Assembly: GCF_001613245.1 (NCBI RefSeq)
Contig: NZ_BDBZ01000036.1
Coordinates: 62,001-126,000 of the forward strand
Direction: 5' to 3'
Length of the DNA: 64,000 nucleotides
DNA from: Nocardia speluncae NBRC 108251
GTDB lineage: Bacteria > Actinomycetota > Actinomycetes > Mycobacteriales > Mycobacteriaceae
Positions 43,188-52,881 of the stretch are shown piece after piece; the first letter of the stretch is position 1; every line of letters begins with the position of its first letter. The position numbers and the translations under genes were made by a program. The notes under the pieces were generated by a model. The model was not told the DNA's origin, did no database searches, and worked only from the letters and a program-made list of their open reading frames with translations.

Positions 43188-43230
43188 GCGGCTCCAGCCC
43201 CGACCACCCGCACCCGAGAAAGAGGGCGTC

Positions 43231-43428
43231 ATGAAAGTGACTGTCGAGCAAGGGAAATGCATTGCCGCCGGGCACTGCGTGATGGCGGCCGACGCGGTAT
43301 TCGATCAGCGCGAGGACGACGGCGTCGTCGTCCTGCTGGACGAGAACCCCCCGGACGATCTCGCCGACGAGGTGCGCGAAGCCGCCGCCGTCTGCCCCGC
43401 CATGGCCATCCACGTCCACGAGGAGTGA
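43231..43428 (+). CDS. P450-type ferredoxin
   Basis: A 65-residue ferredoxin with C-x5-C (CIAAGHC, residues 10-16) and a later CP, the three-Cys pattern of [3Fe-4S] ferredoxins. Location directly before a P450 gene, with only 2 bp between them, identifies it as the P450's electron donor. Its reductase is not in the operon. Confidence 0.9.
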   Translation: MKVTVEQGKCIAAGHCVMAADAVFDQREDDGVVVLLDENPPDDLADEVREAAAVCPAMAIHVHEE

Positions 43429-43430
43429 CA

Positions 43431-44678
43431 TTGACGAACACGTCCGGGTCCGAGACCCACGCCGCGTCCGATACCGGAGCGATCCTGGAGTACCCGATGG
43501 AACGGGCCGCCGGTTGCCCGTTCGCGCCCCCGCCGGAAGTGCTCGGTCTGGTGACCGAACGTCCGCTGTCCCGCGTCCGGATCTGGGACGGCAGCACCCC
43601 GTGGCTGGTCACCGGTTACGCCGAACTCAAAGCGCTGATGTCGGACCCACGGATCAGCACCGACGATCACCAGCCCGGTTTCCCGCACTGGAACGAGGGC
43701 ATGCTCGATATGGTGAATCACCGGGCCCGCTCGGTATTCAATACCGACGGCGAGGAACACAGCCGTTTCCGCCGGATGATGACCAAACCGTTCACGGTGA
43801 AACGGGTCGACGCACTGCGCCCGGCGATCCAGCAGATCACCGACGATCATATCGACGCCATCCTGGCCGGTCCGCAGCCCGCCGATCTGGTCGAAGCGCT
43901 CGCCTTGCCGGTGCCGTCGCTGGTGATCAGCGAAATGCTGGGCGTGCCCTATGAAGACCACGAGTTCTTCCAGCAGCATGCGACGACCGGAGTGTCCCGT
44001 TTTGCCACCGCAGAGGAATCGGCGAAGGGCCGAGTGGGGCTGGCCCGCTATCTGATCGATCTGATCAAATCGAAAATGGAGAACCCGGCCGAGGATATGG
44101 TCACCGAACTCGCCGAACGGGTCACCGCCGGTGAGATCTCCATGAAGGAAGCCGCGCAGATCGGCACCGGTGTGCTGATTGCCGGTCACGAGACCAGCGC
44201 GAATATGATCTCGCTCGGCACGCTCGCGCTCCTGGAGAACCCGGACCAGCTCGCCCTGCTGCGCGATACCGAGGACCCGAAGGTCGTCGCGAACGCGATC
44301 GAGGAACTGCTGCGGTATCTGAGCATCATCCAGAACGGGCAGCGCCGGGTCGCCCTCGACGATATCGAGATCGGCGGGCACACCATCAAGGCCGGCGAGG
44401 GCGTGATCATCGATCTCGCGCCCGCGAACTGGGACCCGAATCAATTCCCGGGCCCCGACACACTCGATCTGTCCCGTCCCGCCCGCCTGCATGTCGGTTT
44501 CGGTTTCGGCCCGCACCAGTGCGTGGGACAGCAGCTGGCTCGTGTGGAATTGCAGATCGTTTTCACAACCTTGTTGAAGCGGATCCCGGGCATGCGGCTC
44601 GCGATACCGCTCGATGAAGTCGAATTCAAACACGACAAACTGGCCTACGGACTGTACCGCTTGCCGGTGACGTGGTGA
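43431..44678 (+). CDS. Cytochrome P450 with unusual TTG start
   Basis: A 415-residue P450. The start was placed at TTG 43431, which has GAGGAG five bases upstream; a GTG at 43425 is also in frame but sits on that site. I-helix AGHETSANMI, K-helix EELLRY, haem loop FGFGPHQCVGQQLARVE with Cys364. The sequence has the compact character of CYP105-like bacterial P450s. It should receive electrons from the ferredoxin encoded just upstream and hydroxylate the ring system or side chain. Confidence 0.9.
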   Translation: MTNTSGSETHAASDTGAILEYPMERAAGCPFAPPPEVLGLVTERPLSRVRIWDGSTPWLVTGYAELKALMSDPRISTDDHQPGFPHWNEGMLDMVNHRARSVFNTDGEEHSRFRRMMTKPFTVKRVDALRPAIQQITDDHIDAILAGPQPADLVEALALPVPSLVISEMLGVPYEDHEFFQQHATTGVSRFATAEESAKGRVGLARYLIDLIKSKMENPAEDMVTELAERVTAGEISMKEAAQIGTGVLIAGHETSANMISLGTLALLENPDQLALLRDTEDPKVVANAIEELLRYLSIIQNGQRRVALDDIEIGGHTIKAGEGVIIDLAPANWDPNQFPGPDTLDLSRPARLHVGFGFGPHQCVGQQLARVELQIVFTTLLKRIPGMRLAIPLDEVEFKHDKLAYGLYRLPVTW

Positions 44679-44711
44679 TCCCGAACAACTGCGCCGAAAG
44701 GAGACTCAGCT

Positions 44712-45911
44712 GTGACGACCACCGTGCCCACTGATGTCTACTACGACCCTTACGATGTCGAGCTGAATGCCGACCCGTACCCCATGTTCAAGCGGATCCG
44801 CGAGGAAAAACCGCTGTACTACAACGAAACCCACGATTTCTACGCGCTGAGCCGGTTCGCCGACGTGAATGCCGCGTTGATCGACAAGGACACTTTCAGC
44901 TCGGCCCGCGGTGCGATCATCGAACTGATCAAGGCGAATATCGAAATACCGCCGGGCGTCCTCATTTTCGAAGACCCGCCGATCCACACCATGCACCGCA
45001 AACTGCTTTCGCGGATGTTCACCCCGCGCAAGATCTCCGCACTCGAGGCGAAGGTCCGCGAATTCTGCTGCCAGAGCCTGGATCCGCTGATCGGCACCGG
45101 AAAAATCGACTTCATCGCCGATCTGGGCGCCCAGATGCCCATGCGCACCATCGGTATGCTGCTCGGTATTCCGGAAGAGGATCAGGAAGCGGTCCGCGAT
45201 TTCGCCAACGAGCAGATGCGCACCGAAGAAGGTAAACCGATGAAAGCCTCCACGGAGGGCATGGTCAGCGGTGAACTCTTCGAGAAGTATGTCGACTGGC
45301 GCACCGAAAACCCCTCCGACGACATCATCTCCGAACTGCTGAACGTCGAATTCGAAGACGAAACCGGCACCTTGCGCCACCTCACCCGCGACGAGATCCT
45401 CACCTACATCAATGTCGTCTCCGGCGCCGGTAACGAAACCACTACGCGGCTGATCGGCTGGGCCGGAAAAGTCCTCGCCGAACACCCCGACCAGCGCCGC
45501 GAACTGGTCCGGAACCCCGCTTTGATTCCGGCTGCCGTCGAAGAACTACTCCGCTTCGAGCCCCCGGCGCCGCATGTCGCGCGCTACGTCACCCGCGATA
45601 TCGAATACCACGGGCAGACGGTTCCCGAAGGCAGTGCCATGATGCTGCTCGTCGGTGCAGCCAACCGCGACCACCGGCAATTTACCCCCGACGGCGATAT
45701 TTTCGATATCCACCGCGAAAGCAAACCCCACCTCGCCTTCAGTGTCGGCACCCATTTCTGCATGGGTTCCGCTCTGGCGAGGTTGGAAGGCCGGGTCGCT
45801 CTGGAAGAAATCCTCGAGCGCTTCCCTGAATGGGATACGGATCTCACGAACGCCAAACTTTCTCCCACCTCGACGGTGCGTGGCTGGGAAAGCATGCCGG
45901 CATCGTTCTGA
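44712..45911 (+). CDS. Cytochrome P450
   Basis: Third P450 of the window, 399 residues from a GTG with GAAAGGAGAC upstream. I-helix GAGNETTTRLI, K-helix EELLRFEPP, haem loop FSVGTHFCMGSALARLEG with Cys350. It follows the previous P450 by 33 bp and ends the 14-gene operon. Two P450s of different subfamilies in one transcript suggest two distinct hydroxylations of the same substrate. The downstream toxin gene converges on it. Confidence 0.9.
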   Translation: MTTTVPTDVYYDPYDVELNADPYPMFKRIREEKPLYYNETHDFYALSRFADVNAALIDKDTFSSARGAIIELIKANIEIPPGVLIFEDPPIHTMHRKLLSRMFTPRKISALEAKVREFCCQSLDPLIGTGKIDFIADLGAQMPMRTIGMLLGIPEEDQEAVRDFANEQMRTEEGKPMKASTEGMVSGELFEKYVDWRTENPSDDIISELLNVEFEDETGTLRHLTRDEILTYINVVSGAGNETTTRLIGWAGKVLAEHPDQRRELVRNPALIPAAVEELLRFEPPAPHVARYVTRDIEYHGQTVPEGSAMMLLVGAANRDHRQFTPDGDIFDIHRESKPHLAFSVGTHFCMGSALARLEGRVALEEILERFPEWDTDLTNAKLSPTSTVRGWESMPASF

Positions 45912-45994
45912 CCGGACCGACATCGGGGCGGAGTGGACGACAGTTCCGTTTTCCGGTGGTCGTAACGCCGCCCGTATACGCCGGGCGGAGTTGG

Positions 45995-46372
45995 CTACCG
46001 TATGCGGCGGCCGCCGCCTTTGCCCCGATCGGTTATCCCCGGATGCCCGGTTTCGGCCTTCGTGACCCCCAACGTTCGTTGCTGGTCGTCGATCGCATAC
46101 CAAATTCGTGCCCCGCTGGTGACTTCGTACTGCCACTGCTCCAGCTCGGTACCGCCGATCTTCACTGCGCTCAGAGTGGCCTTGAGTCGGTGCTGGCGGC
46201 CCGGGTTCTGAACACTGCGAGGTTCGGACGTAATGGCGACCCATGCTCGATCCAGCGCGTCGACCGCTTGGCGTTCCAGTTCGGACCATCCACGCGCGGA
46301 CTCGGTGTTGTGTAGTAGTACCCGCCACGGTTTGGGGCGAGGAACGTCGTCGCCTCGCTTGTGACGGATCAT
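45995..46372 (-). CDS. RelE/ParE-like toxin
   Basis: A 125-residue basic protein started at the ATG overlapping the antitoxin stop. The segment WSELERQAVDALDRAWVAIT, then a QHRLK element and WQYEVTSGARIWYAIDD, shows the helix-pair-plus-beta-sheet layout of RelE/ParE plasmid-stabilisation toxins, with Arg and Tyr in the C-terminal strands. Order antitoxin then toxin with 4-bp overlap is typical of a type II module. The C-terminal 20 residues are Gly/Lys/Arg-rich. Confidence 0.72.
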   Translation of the reverse strand: MIRHKRGDDVPRPKPWRVLLHNTESARGWSELERQAVDALDRAWVAITSEPRSVQNPGRQHRLKATLSAVKIGGTELEQWQYEVTSGARIWYAIDDQQRTLGVTKAETGHPGITDRGKGGGRRIR

Positions 46373-46836
46373 GTACGTCCGTCCGGACGGTCGACCTCCA
46401 CGAAGTCGGAGGCGTCGAACGGACCGCTCAGTTGCGCCACCAGTGCCGGGTCGGTGTAGACCTCGGCGGTGTGTTTCCAAGCGATCAGATCCCGCAGGAA
46501 AGGAAGATAATAGCCGGTATCTGCTCCGGCGAGCAGATCATCGAGAAGTTCTCCGATTGCTTCTGGCCGGTGCTCGGCCGGTAGCCAGCGTAGCCAAGGT
46601 AGCTCTTCGGCCAGAACGTCCTCGGCCAATTGGCGATTTGCTTTCGCCACCAGGCCGAGCGACCGTGCGGCAAGCTGCAGGGCGCCGTCCATGGCGCGAT
46701 ACCGTTCATCACGCATCAGGACGACGTTTTCGGCATCTCTGCGCTCCAAAAGCACATCGGCGTCCGCGAGTAGCGGGAAAACCGACGTCTGCTTCCGTAT
46801 CAACTCGCTGAACGGCAGGCTCTTCATCGCGCTCAT
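46369..46836 (-). CDS. Phd-like antitoxin with long C-terminal domain
   Basis: A 155-residue protein. The first 50 residues (PFSELIRKQTSVFPLLADA, VLLERRDAENVVLMRDERYRA) follow the Phd/YefM antitoxin DNA-binding pattern. The remaining 100 residues are an extra helical region not found in short Phd proteins. Inverted repeats directly upstream of the start (46838-46871) suggest classic autorepression. Confidence 0.72.
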   Translation of the reverse strand: MSAMKSLPFSELIRKQTSVFPLLADADVLLERRDAENVVLMRDERYRAMDGALQLAARSLGLVAKANRQLAEDVLAEELPWLRWLPAEHRPEAIGELLDDLLAGADTGYYLPFLRDLIAWKHTAEVYTDPALVAQLSGPFDASDFVEVDRPDGRT

Positions 46837-46837
46837 C

Positions 46838-46871
46838 AGTTCAGTGTAACACCGCGCTGAATTAGTTCAGT
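46838..46871. promoter_or_regulatory. Operator cluster of the toxin-antitoxin operon
   Basis: AGTTCAGT occurs twice (46838-46845 and 46864-46871), and CTGAA/TTCAG form a perfect inverted repeat at 46857-46870 (CTGAATTAGTTCAG). The cluster begins one base before the antitoxin start and lies between it and the zinc-ribbon gene. Confidence 0.55.
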
Positions 46872-46907
46872 ACTCCAGCGAGGGTTGATGCCGTTTACTC
46901 TGGGCTG

Positions 46908-47111
46908 GTGTTCTTCATCTTCGGTTTCGGAACCAAGCGGCAGAACCTCGGCTCCGGGCAGACCCGGACCTGCCCGCGCTGCCACAACACGACTCAGTGG
47001 CAGCGGGTGCGGGAGTTCAAGCAGTTCACGTTGTTCTTCATTCCGGTCGCCCGCTGGAAGCGGCATCAGCTGGAGGTCTGTGGTATTTGCGGCGCTGCGA
47101 TCGAAGCGTGA
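46908..47111 (+). CDS. Small zinc-ribbon protein
   Basis: A 67-residue protein from a GTG start with two Cys pairs, CPRCHN (about residues 22-27) and CGICGA (about 58-63), forming a four-Cys zinc ribbon. A hydrophobic FTLFFIPVARW segment lies in between. This is a common actinobacterial zinc-ribbon-domain family of unknown role. Confidence 0.78.
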   Translation: MFFIFGFGTKRQNLGSGQTRTCPRCHNTTQWQRVREFKQFTLFFIPVARWKRHQLEVCGICGAAIEA

Positions 47112-47204
47112 AGAAAGCCGTCGGCGAGGGTCGTCCGTGGCCCTGTTCGAGTGCGGCGCACATGCGGGATCGGTATCGCCGGTGTGCCGGTAACCCGCAC
47201 GGGA

Positions 47205-47783
47205 TCAGAGTGTCGCAACGTGCTGTTCCAGTACGGCGCGAATCGTGGCGCGGTCGACCGAGCCGTGTGGGGTGACGGCGTCCAGGGATAGGCCCGAGAT
47301 GAGGGCGGCCAGGTGGACGGCTTGATGTTCGGGGGCGGGGGTGCCGGTGGCGGCCAGGGCGCCGGCGAGGACCTGGCGTAGGTCCGCCGCCATCCGGCGG
47401 ACGACCGGTTCGAATGCGGGCTCGAGGCGCGAGGCAGCGATGATCTCCATGAGGATGATTGCTTCGCGCTGTCGTTCGTCGTCCAAGGGGACCAATTCTT
47501 CGAGCACCCGCAGTAGGTGCCGTTTGGCCGCGTGGCGGTCCCCGGCCGGCGCGGTGGGGTGGCGGGTGAGGCGCCCGGCCATCCGGTCGCCGACCTCGGT
47601 GGCCACCGCGATGACCAGGGTTTCGTGGTCGGCGAAGTAGTGGCGTACCGAGCCGATGTTCAACTGGGCCTCGGCGGCCACCTTGCGGAAAGTCGCGGCG
47701 GAGGACCCGCCACCCACGATGAGGCGCAGGGCGGCGTCGACGATATGGCGTCGTCGCGCATCGGCATCTATCCGGATAGGCAC
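47205..47783 (-). CDS. TetR-family regulator
   Basis: A 192-residue TetR protein from a GTG at 47783. The DNA-binding region is residues 8-50 (ARRRHIVDAALRLIVGGGSS, ATFRKVAAEAQLNIGSVRHY). The C-terminal domain resembles BetI-like members with ELVPLDDERQREA. It is divergent from the methyltransferase gene, with a palindromic operator between them at 47814-47833. Confidence 0.87.
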   Translation of the reverse strand: MPIRIDADARRRHIVDAALRLIVGGGSSAATFRKVAAEAQLNIGSVRHYFADHETLVIAVATEVGDRMAGRLTRHPTAPAGDRHAAKRHLLRVLEELVPLDDERQREAIILMEIIAASRLEPAFEPVVRRMAADLRQVLAGALAATGTPAPEHQAVHLAALISGLSLDAVTPHGSVDRATIRAVLEQHVATL

Positions 47784-47813
47784 GGTGCTCAGTCTAGGAA
47801 ACTGTTGTCGGGA

Positions 47814-47833
47814 TATATCACATGTGTGATATA
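47814..47833. promoter_or_regulatory. Operator between TetR and methyltransferase genes
   Basis: TATATCACA (47814-47822) and TGTGATATA (47825-47833) are perfect 9-bp inverted repeats with a 2-bp centre. The AT-rich site is 31 bp upstream of the TetR start and 41 bp upstream of the methyltransferase start. Confidence 0.75.
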
Positions 47834-47873
47834 AAATCGGCGCACCGAATCCCGCAGCCGAGGAGACCCGACC

Positions 47874-48710
47874 ATGGACGAAACCGAAGCCATCGCCGCC
47901 AACCGGGCGAACTGGGACGAACGAGCCGATGTGCACCGCCGGTCGGAGATGTACGAAGTCGATGCCTTCCTGGCCGACCGTGATGCCGTCTCGTCGGTAG
48001 TGCGCAACGACCTTTCGGTGCTGTCTGCGCACCTGCCGGAAACCGGTATCCAGGGCAAATCGCTGCTACACCTGCAATGCCATATCGGCACGGACACGCT
48101 GTCCTGGGCCCGCCTCGGCGCGGTAGATGTGCACGGACTCGACCTCTCGCCCAATTCGCTGCGTCATGCCGACCGGATCGCGCGGGCCGACGGGCGCGAA
48201 CTCACCTGGGTCGAGGGTGATGCGCGGTACGCGTCCGCGCTGATCGACCGGCAGTTCGATCTCATCGTCACGAGCGCCGGCACCATCGTATGGCTGCCCG
48301 ACCTCGACGGCTGGGCGCGCTCGATCAACGACCTCCTCGCCCCCGGCGCGGTGTTCGTGATCCGCGACGACCACCCGATTCTCGGCGCGATGGACTTCGA
48401 ACCGTGGCAGATCACCGACGACTACCTCGGCGGAACCGGCCCTCGGACCTACACCGATTCGGGTAGCTACACCGACAACTCGGCCGGGCAGATCACCCAG
48501 GCCACGGTGCACGAATGGCGCCACGATCTGGGCGAGATCATCGGTTCGCTGCTGAGTGCCGGCCTGCGGATCGAAGCGGTGCACGAGCTGCCGTACATGG
48601 ATTGGCGCGCCTTCCCCGATCTCGTTTCATGTCCGCAGGGCTGGACGCTGCCCACCGCGGCGCCCAGGATTCCGCTGAACTTCGCCGTGGTGGCCCGGCG
48701 TCCCTCCTGA
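47874..48710 (+). CDS. Class I SAM-dependent methyltransferase
   Basis: A 278-residue Rossmann-fold methyltransferase. The SAM loop is LLHLQCHIGTDTLSWARLGA near residues 64-83, the acidic ribose-binding strand HGLDLSPNSL near 90, and FDLIVTSAGTIVWL forms strand 4. The substrate is unknown; the closest type I know is the generic small-molecule methyltransferase controlled by a divergent TetR, often part of a resistance or detoxification pair. Confidence 0.85.
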   Translation: MDETEAIAANRANWDERADVHRRSEMYEVDAFLADRDAVSSVVRNDLSVLSAHLPETGIQGKSLLHLQCHIGTDTLSWARLGAVDVHGLDLSPNSLRHADRIARADGRELTWVEGDARYASALIDRQFDLIVTSAGTIVWLPDLDGWARSINDLLAPGAVFVIRDDHPILGAMDFEPWQITDDYLGGTGPRTYTDSGSYTDNSAGQITQATVHEWRHDLGEIIGSLLSAGLRIEAVHELPYMDWRAFPDLVSCPQGWTLPTAAPRIPLNFAVVARRPS

Positions 48711-48819
48711 GGCGCGCTCGCTGGATAGCCTGTTTGCCCGGCTTTCGCGGTTGTGCGAGATCAGAGAGAATCGCGGCTCGCCGCGGACGCGTGCTCGGTG
48801 CGGTTGCCGACCGGAGGTC

Positions 48820-49650
48820 TCAGTCGAGGAACATATCGGGGATCGGATTCGCGCCGCCGCCGTATTCCGACAGGTCGGTGCGGCCCGACTCGAGGAGCGT
48901 CGTGGCATCGATATAGGTGTTCCCGGTGTTGAACTTGGCTTCGCGGGACAGGATTTCGGTGGCGGCGTCGCCCATGATCTGCGGGCTGCGGGAGGATTCC
49001 AGCAGGTTCGTGCCGTCGGGCAGGTTCGCGACCGCGGAGGTCGCGATATAGGTCTGGGGCCACAGGCAGTTCGCGGCGATCCCGGCGTCGGCGTATTCCG
49101 CGGCCCAGCCGAGTGTCAGTAACGTCATACCGTATTTCGACAGCGTGTAGGAGGGGTGGGCGCCCAGCCAGCGCGGGCTGGCGTTCAGCGGCGGCGCAAT
49201 GGTGAGGACATGCGGATTCGGGGCTCGGCGCAGAGACGGTAGGCAGGCTCGGGTCAGTAGGAAGGTGCCACGCAGGTTGACCTGCTGCATCAGATCGAAT
49301 TTCTTGGCCGAGAGTTTCTCGGTGGGGTCGGTGGCGATGGCGCTGGCGTTGTTCACGCAGTAGTCGATACGGCCGAAACGTTCCAGCGCGGTCTCCACGG
49401 CCCGTGCCACATCGGCTTCCTCTCGTACATCGCCCACGACGGCCGCGGCCTTTCCGCCGGCGGCCTCGATGTCGGCGACCGCGGTATGCACGGTGCCCGG
49501 CAGTCTCGGGTGAGTCTGTGCGGTCTTGGCCAGAATCACCACGTTCGCGCCCCGGCGTGCGGCGGACAGTGCGATGGCCAGTCCGATACCGCGGCTGGCG
49601 CCGGACACCACCAGGGTGCGGTCGGTGAAGTTCTGCTGCTCGGTCGACAT
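48820..49650 (-). CDS. SDR of HSDL2-like type
   Basis: A 276-residue SDR with cofactor motif VSGASRGIGLAIAL and the long loop KTAQTHPRLPGT that characterises HSDL2/hydroxysteroid-dehydrogenase-like proteins. Catalytic region YTLSKYGM; the usual Ser region reads TIAPPLN, so the canonical Ser of the triad is not evident. The role may be 3-hydroxyacyl-CoA or short-chain alcohol oxidation. It is divergent from the mutase operon. Confidence 0.82.
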   Translation of the reverse strand: MSTEQQNFTDRTLVVSGASRGIGLAIALSAARRGANVVILAKTAQTHPRLPGTVHTAVADIEAAGGKAAAVVGDVREEADVARAVETALERFGRIDYCVNNASAIATDPTEKLSAKKFDLMQQVNLRGTFLLTRACLPSLRRAPNPHVLTIAPPLNASPRWLGAHPSYTLSKYGMTLLTLGWAAEYADAGIAANCLWPQTYIATSAVANLPDGTNLLESSRSPQIMGDAATEILSREAKFNTGNTYIDATTLLESGRTDLSEYGGGANPIPDMFLD

Positions 49651-49680
49651 ATCACTCCTGGTCGATTACGCGTTCCCGCG

Positions 49681-49725
49681 AAGCGGTATTGGCATTCTCA
49701 TTTTCTGCAAGTATCGTATTCAACG
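49681..49725. promoter_or_regulatory. AT-rich divergent promoter region with ATTCTC half-site
   Basis: The 75-bp gap between the SDR and the mutase genes is locally AT-rich and contains ATTCTC at 49694-49699, one half-site of the 10675/11549/30654 operator family. A partial inverted repeat, GCA at 49692-49694 with TGC at 49706-49708, surrounds it. No perfect palindrome is present, so operator function is uncertain. Confidence 0.35.
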
Positions 49726-51302
<1,577 letters not shown>

Positions 51303-51303
<1 letters not shown>

Positions 51304-51704
51304 TGACGGCGCGGGTACTGGTCGCGAAACCCGGCCTGGACGGCCATGACCGGGGCGCGAAGATCGTCGCACGTTCGCTGCGTGACGCCGGATTCGAGGT
51401 GGTCTACACCGGGATCCGGCAGCGTATCGAGGACATCGTCTCGATCGCGGTGCAGGAAGACGTGGCCGTGGTGGGTTTGAGCATCCTGTCCGGCGCCCAT
51501 GTGGCTCTGACGAAACGGGTGGTCGACGCCCTGCGTGCTGCCGACGCCGGGGATATCGCGGTGGTCGTCGGCGGCACCATCCCGCAGGGCGATATCGAGA
51601 AGTTGCAGGAGGCAGGTGCCGCCGCCGTCTTCCCGACCGGTACCCCACTGGAGGTCCTGGTCGCCGAAATGCGGAAACTCACCGGCACCACGGCCCCGTC
51701 CTGA
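51303..51704 (+). CDS. B12-binding small subunit of acyl-CoA mutase
   Basis: A 133-residue cobalamin-binding flavodoxin-like domain. The B12 signature is complete: DGHDRG (His lower axial ligand), GLSILSGAH and VVVGGTIPQGD. The start overlaps the large-subunit stop, fixing the two as a heteromeric mutase. No dedicated MeaB-type G-protein chaperone is adjacent. Confidence 0.93.
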
Positions 51705-51792
51705 TCTCCCGGACGCCCGGCGTCCGGGTCCGGAGCTGCCGCCTCGACGGTGGGCGGTTCCTCTGATTTCGTTTGTGAGAGTGGAGGATTAC

Positions 51793-52749
51793 GTGCGTAT
51801 CGGTGTGATGATCGGACCGGAGCGCGGCGATACCGCGCGTAAGGCCGCCCGGATGGTCGACGACATCGAATGGGCCGAAGCGGCCGGAATGGATACCGCC
51901 TGGATTCCGCAGATACCCACGGATTTCGACGCGCTGGTGACAGTCGCGCTGCTCGGCGCCGTGACCGAGCGAATCGAACTCGGTACGGCGGTGGTGCCAC
52001 TGCAGGCACAGCATCCCATCGCCCTGGCCCGGCAGGCGTTGTCCGCGCACGCCGTGGCCGGCGGCCGGCTCGCGCTCGGGGTGGGGCCTTCGCACCACTG
52101 GATCGTGCAGGACATGCTCGGTCTTCCCTACGAGAAGCCGGCCGCGTACTCCCGCGACTATCTCGAGGTGCTGAACCCGGCGTTGAACGGCCCGGGGACA
52201 GTGCGGGTCTCGAACGGCAGCTTCACCGTGAACAACCCGCTGGATCTCGGTCCGACCGCCCCGTTGCCGGTGCTGATCGCGGCGCTCGGCCCGGTGATGC
52301 TGCGGATCGCGGGCGAACACACCGACGGCACCATTCTGTGGATGGCCGATGAACGTGCCGTCGCCGACCACGTCGTTCCGCGGATCACCAAAGCCGCCGC
52401 CGATGCCGGTCGGGCCGCCCCGCGTATCGTCGCCGGGCTACCCATCTGCCTGTGTGCTTCCGGTGAGATCGACACCGCCCGCGAACGCGCCAACCGCATT
52501 CTGGGGGAAGCCGAGGTTTCCCCGAATTACCAGCGGCTCCTCGAAAAGGGGGAGGCCAAGGATATCGGTGATATCTGCCTCGCCGGCGACGAGGAAGCCA
52601 TCGCCGCGGGTCTGCGACGCTATGCGGACGCCGGTGCGACCGATCTGTCCGTGCGCCTGCTGCCCATCGGCGACAACCGCGACGAACTGATCGCTTCCAA
52701 ACGCCGCACCCGCGAAATGATCGCGCAGATCGCCCGGGACCTCCGATGA
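51793..52749 (+). CDS. LLM-class F420-dependent oxidoreductase
   Basis: A 318-residue luciferase-fold protein from a GTG with GGAGG 5 bp upstream. ERIELGTAVVPLQAQHPIAL, then RQALSAHAVAGGRLALGVG, is the typical beta-barrel core, followed by SHHWIVQDMLGLPYEKP. The length and motifs resemble F420-dependent oxidoreductases of mycobacteria, such as those acting on CoA-linked or small ketone substrates. Its stop lies within the first of the 68-bp repeats ahead of the CoA-transferase gene. Confidence 0.86.
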   Translation: MRIGVMIGPERGDTARKAARMVDDIEWAEAAGMDTAWIPQIPTDFDALVTVALLGAVTERIELGTAVVPLQAQHPIALARQALSAHAVAGGRLALGVGPSHHWIVQDMLGLPYEKPAAYSRDYLEVLNPALNGPGTVRVSNGSFTVNNPLDLGPTAPLPVLIAALGPVMLRIAGEHTDGTILWMADERAVADHVVPRITKAAADAGRAAPRIVAGLPICLCASGEIDTARERANRILGEAEVSPNYQRLLEKGEAKDIGDICLAGDEEAIAAGLRRYADAGATDLSVRLLPIGDNRDELIASKRRTREMIAQIARDLR

Positions 52750-52881
52750 TGCGCAACCTCCGCCTGCGCTGCGGCTGCCGTGGATCGCATGCGCCCGTTC
52801 CGAAGGAGCTTCGATGATGCGCAATCTCCCCCAGCGCCGCGACCCCCGCGGACCGTACGCACCTGCCCCGGAGGAGCTTCG
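52738..52881 (+). repeat. Two tandem 68-bp imperfect repeats carrying start codons
   Basis: Units starting at ATG 52746 and ATG 52814 agree at 52 of 68 positions. The unit ends GGAGCTTCGATG are nearly identical, so three ATGs (52746, 52814, 52882) are spaced exactly 68 bp apart. Each of the first two opens a tiny reading frame: 23 codons at 52746-52817 (beginning MMRNLRLRC) and 28 codons at 52814-52900 (beginning MMRNLPQRR), with coupled stop/start overlaps. Base differences are spread evenly over codon positions, so selection for the peptides is not apparent. The third ATG is the CoA-transferase start. Confidence 0.7.

Noticed and set aside
40968..43262. 764-codon minus-strand open frame
   Set aside because: It lies opposite four recognisable genes of the plus-strand operon and shows no domain; it is a high-GC shadow frame.
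46243..46584. Plus-strand frames over the toxin-antitoxin genes
   Set aside because: They contain no recognisable domain, whereas the minus strand gives a coherent overlapping toxin-antitoxin pair with operators.
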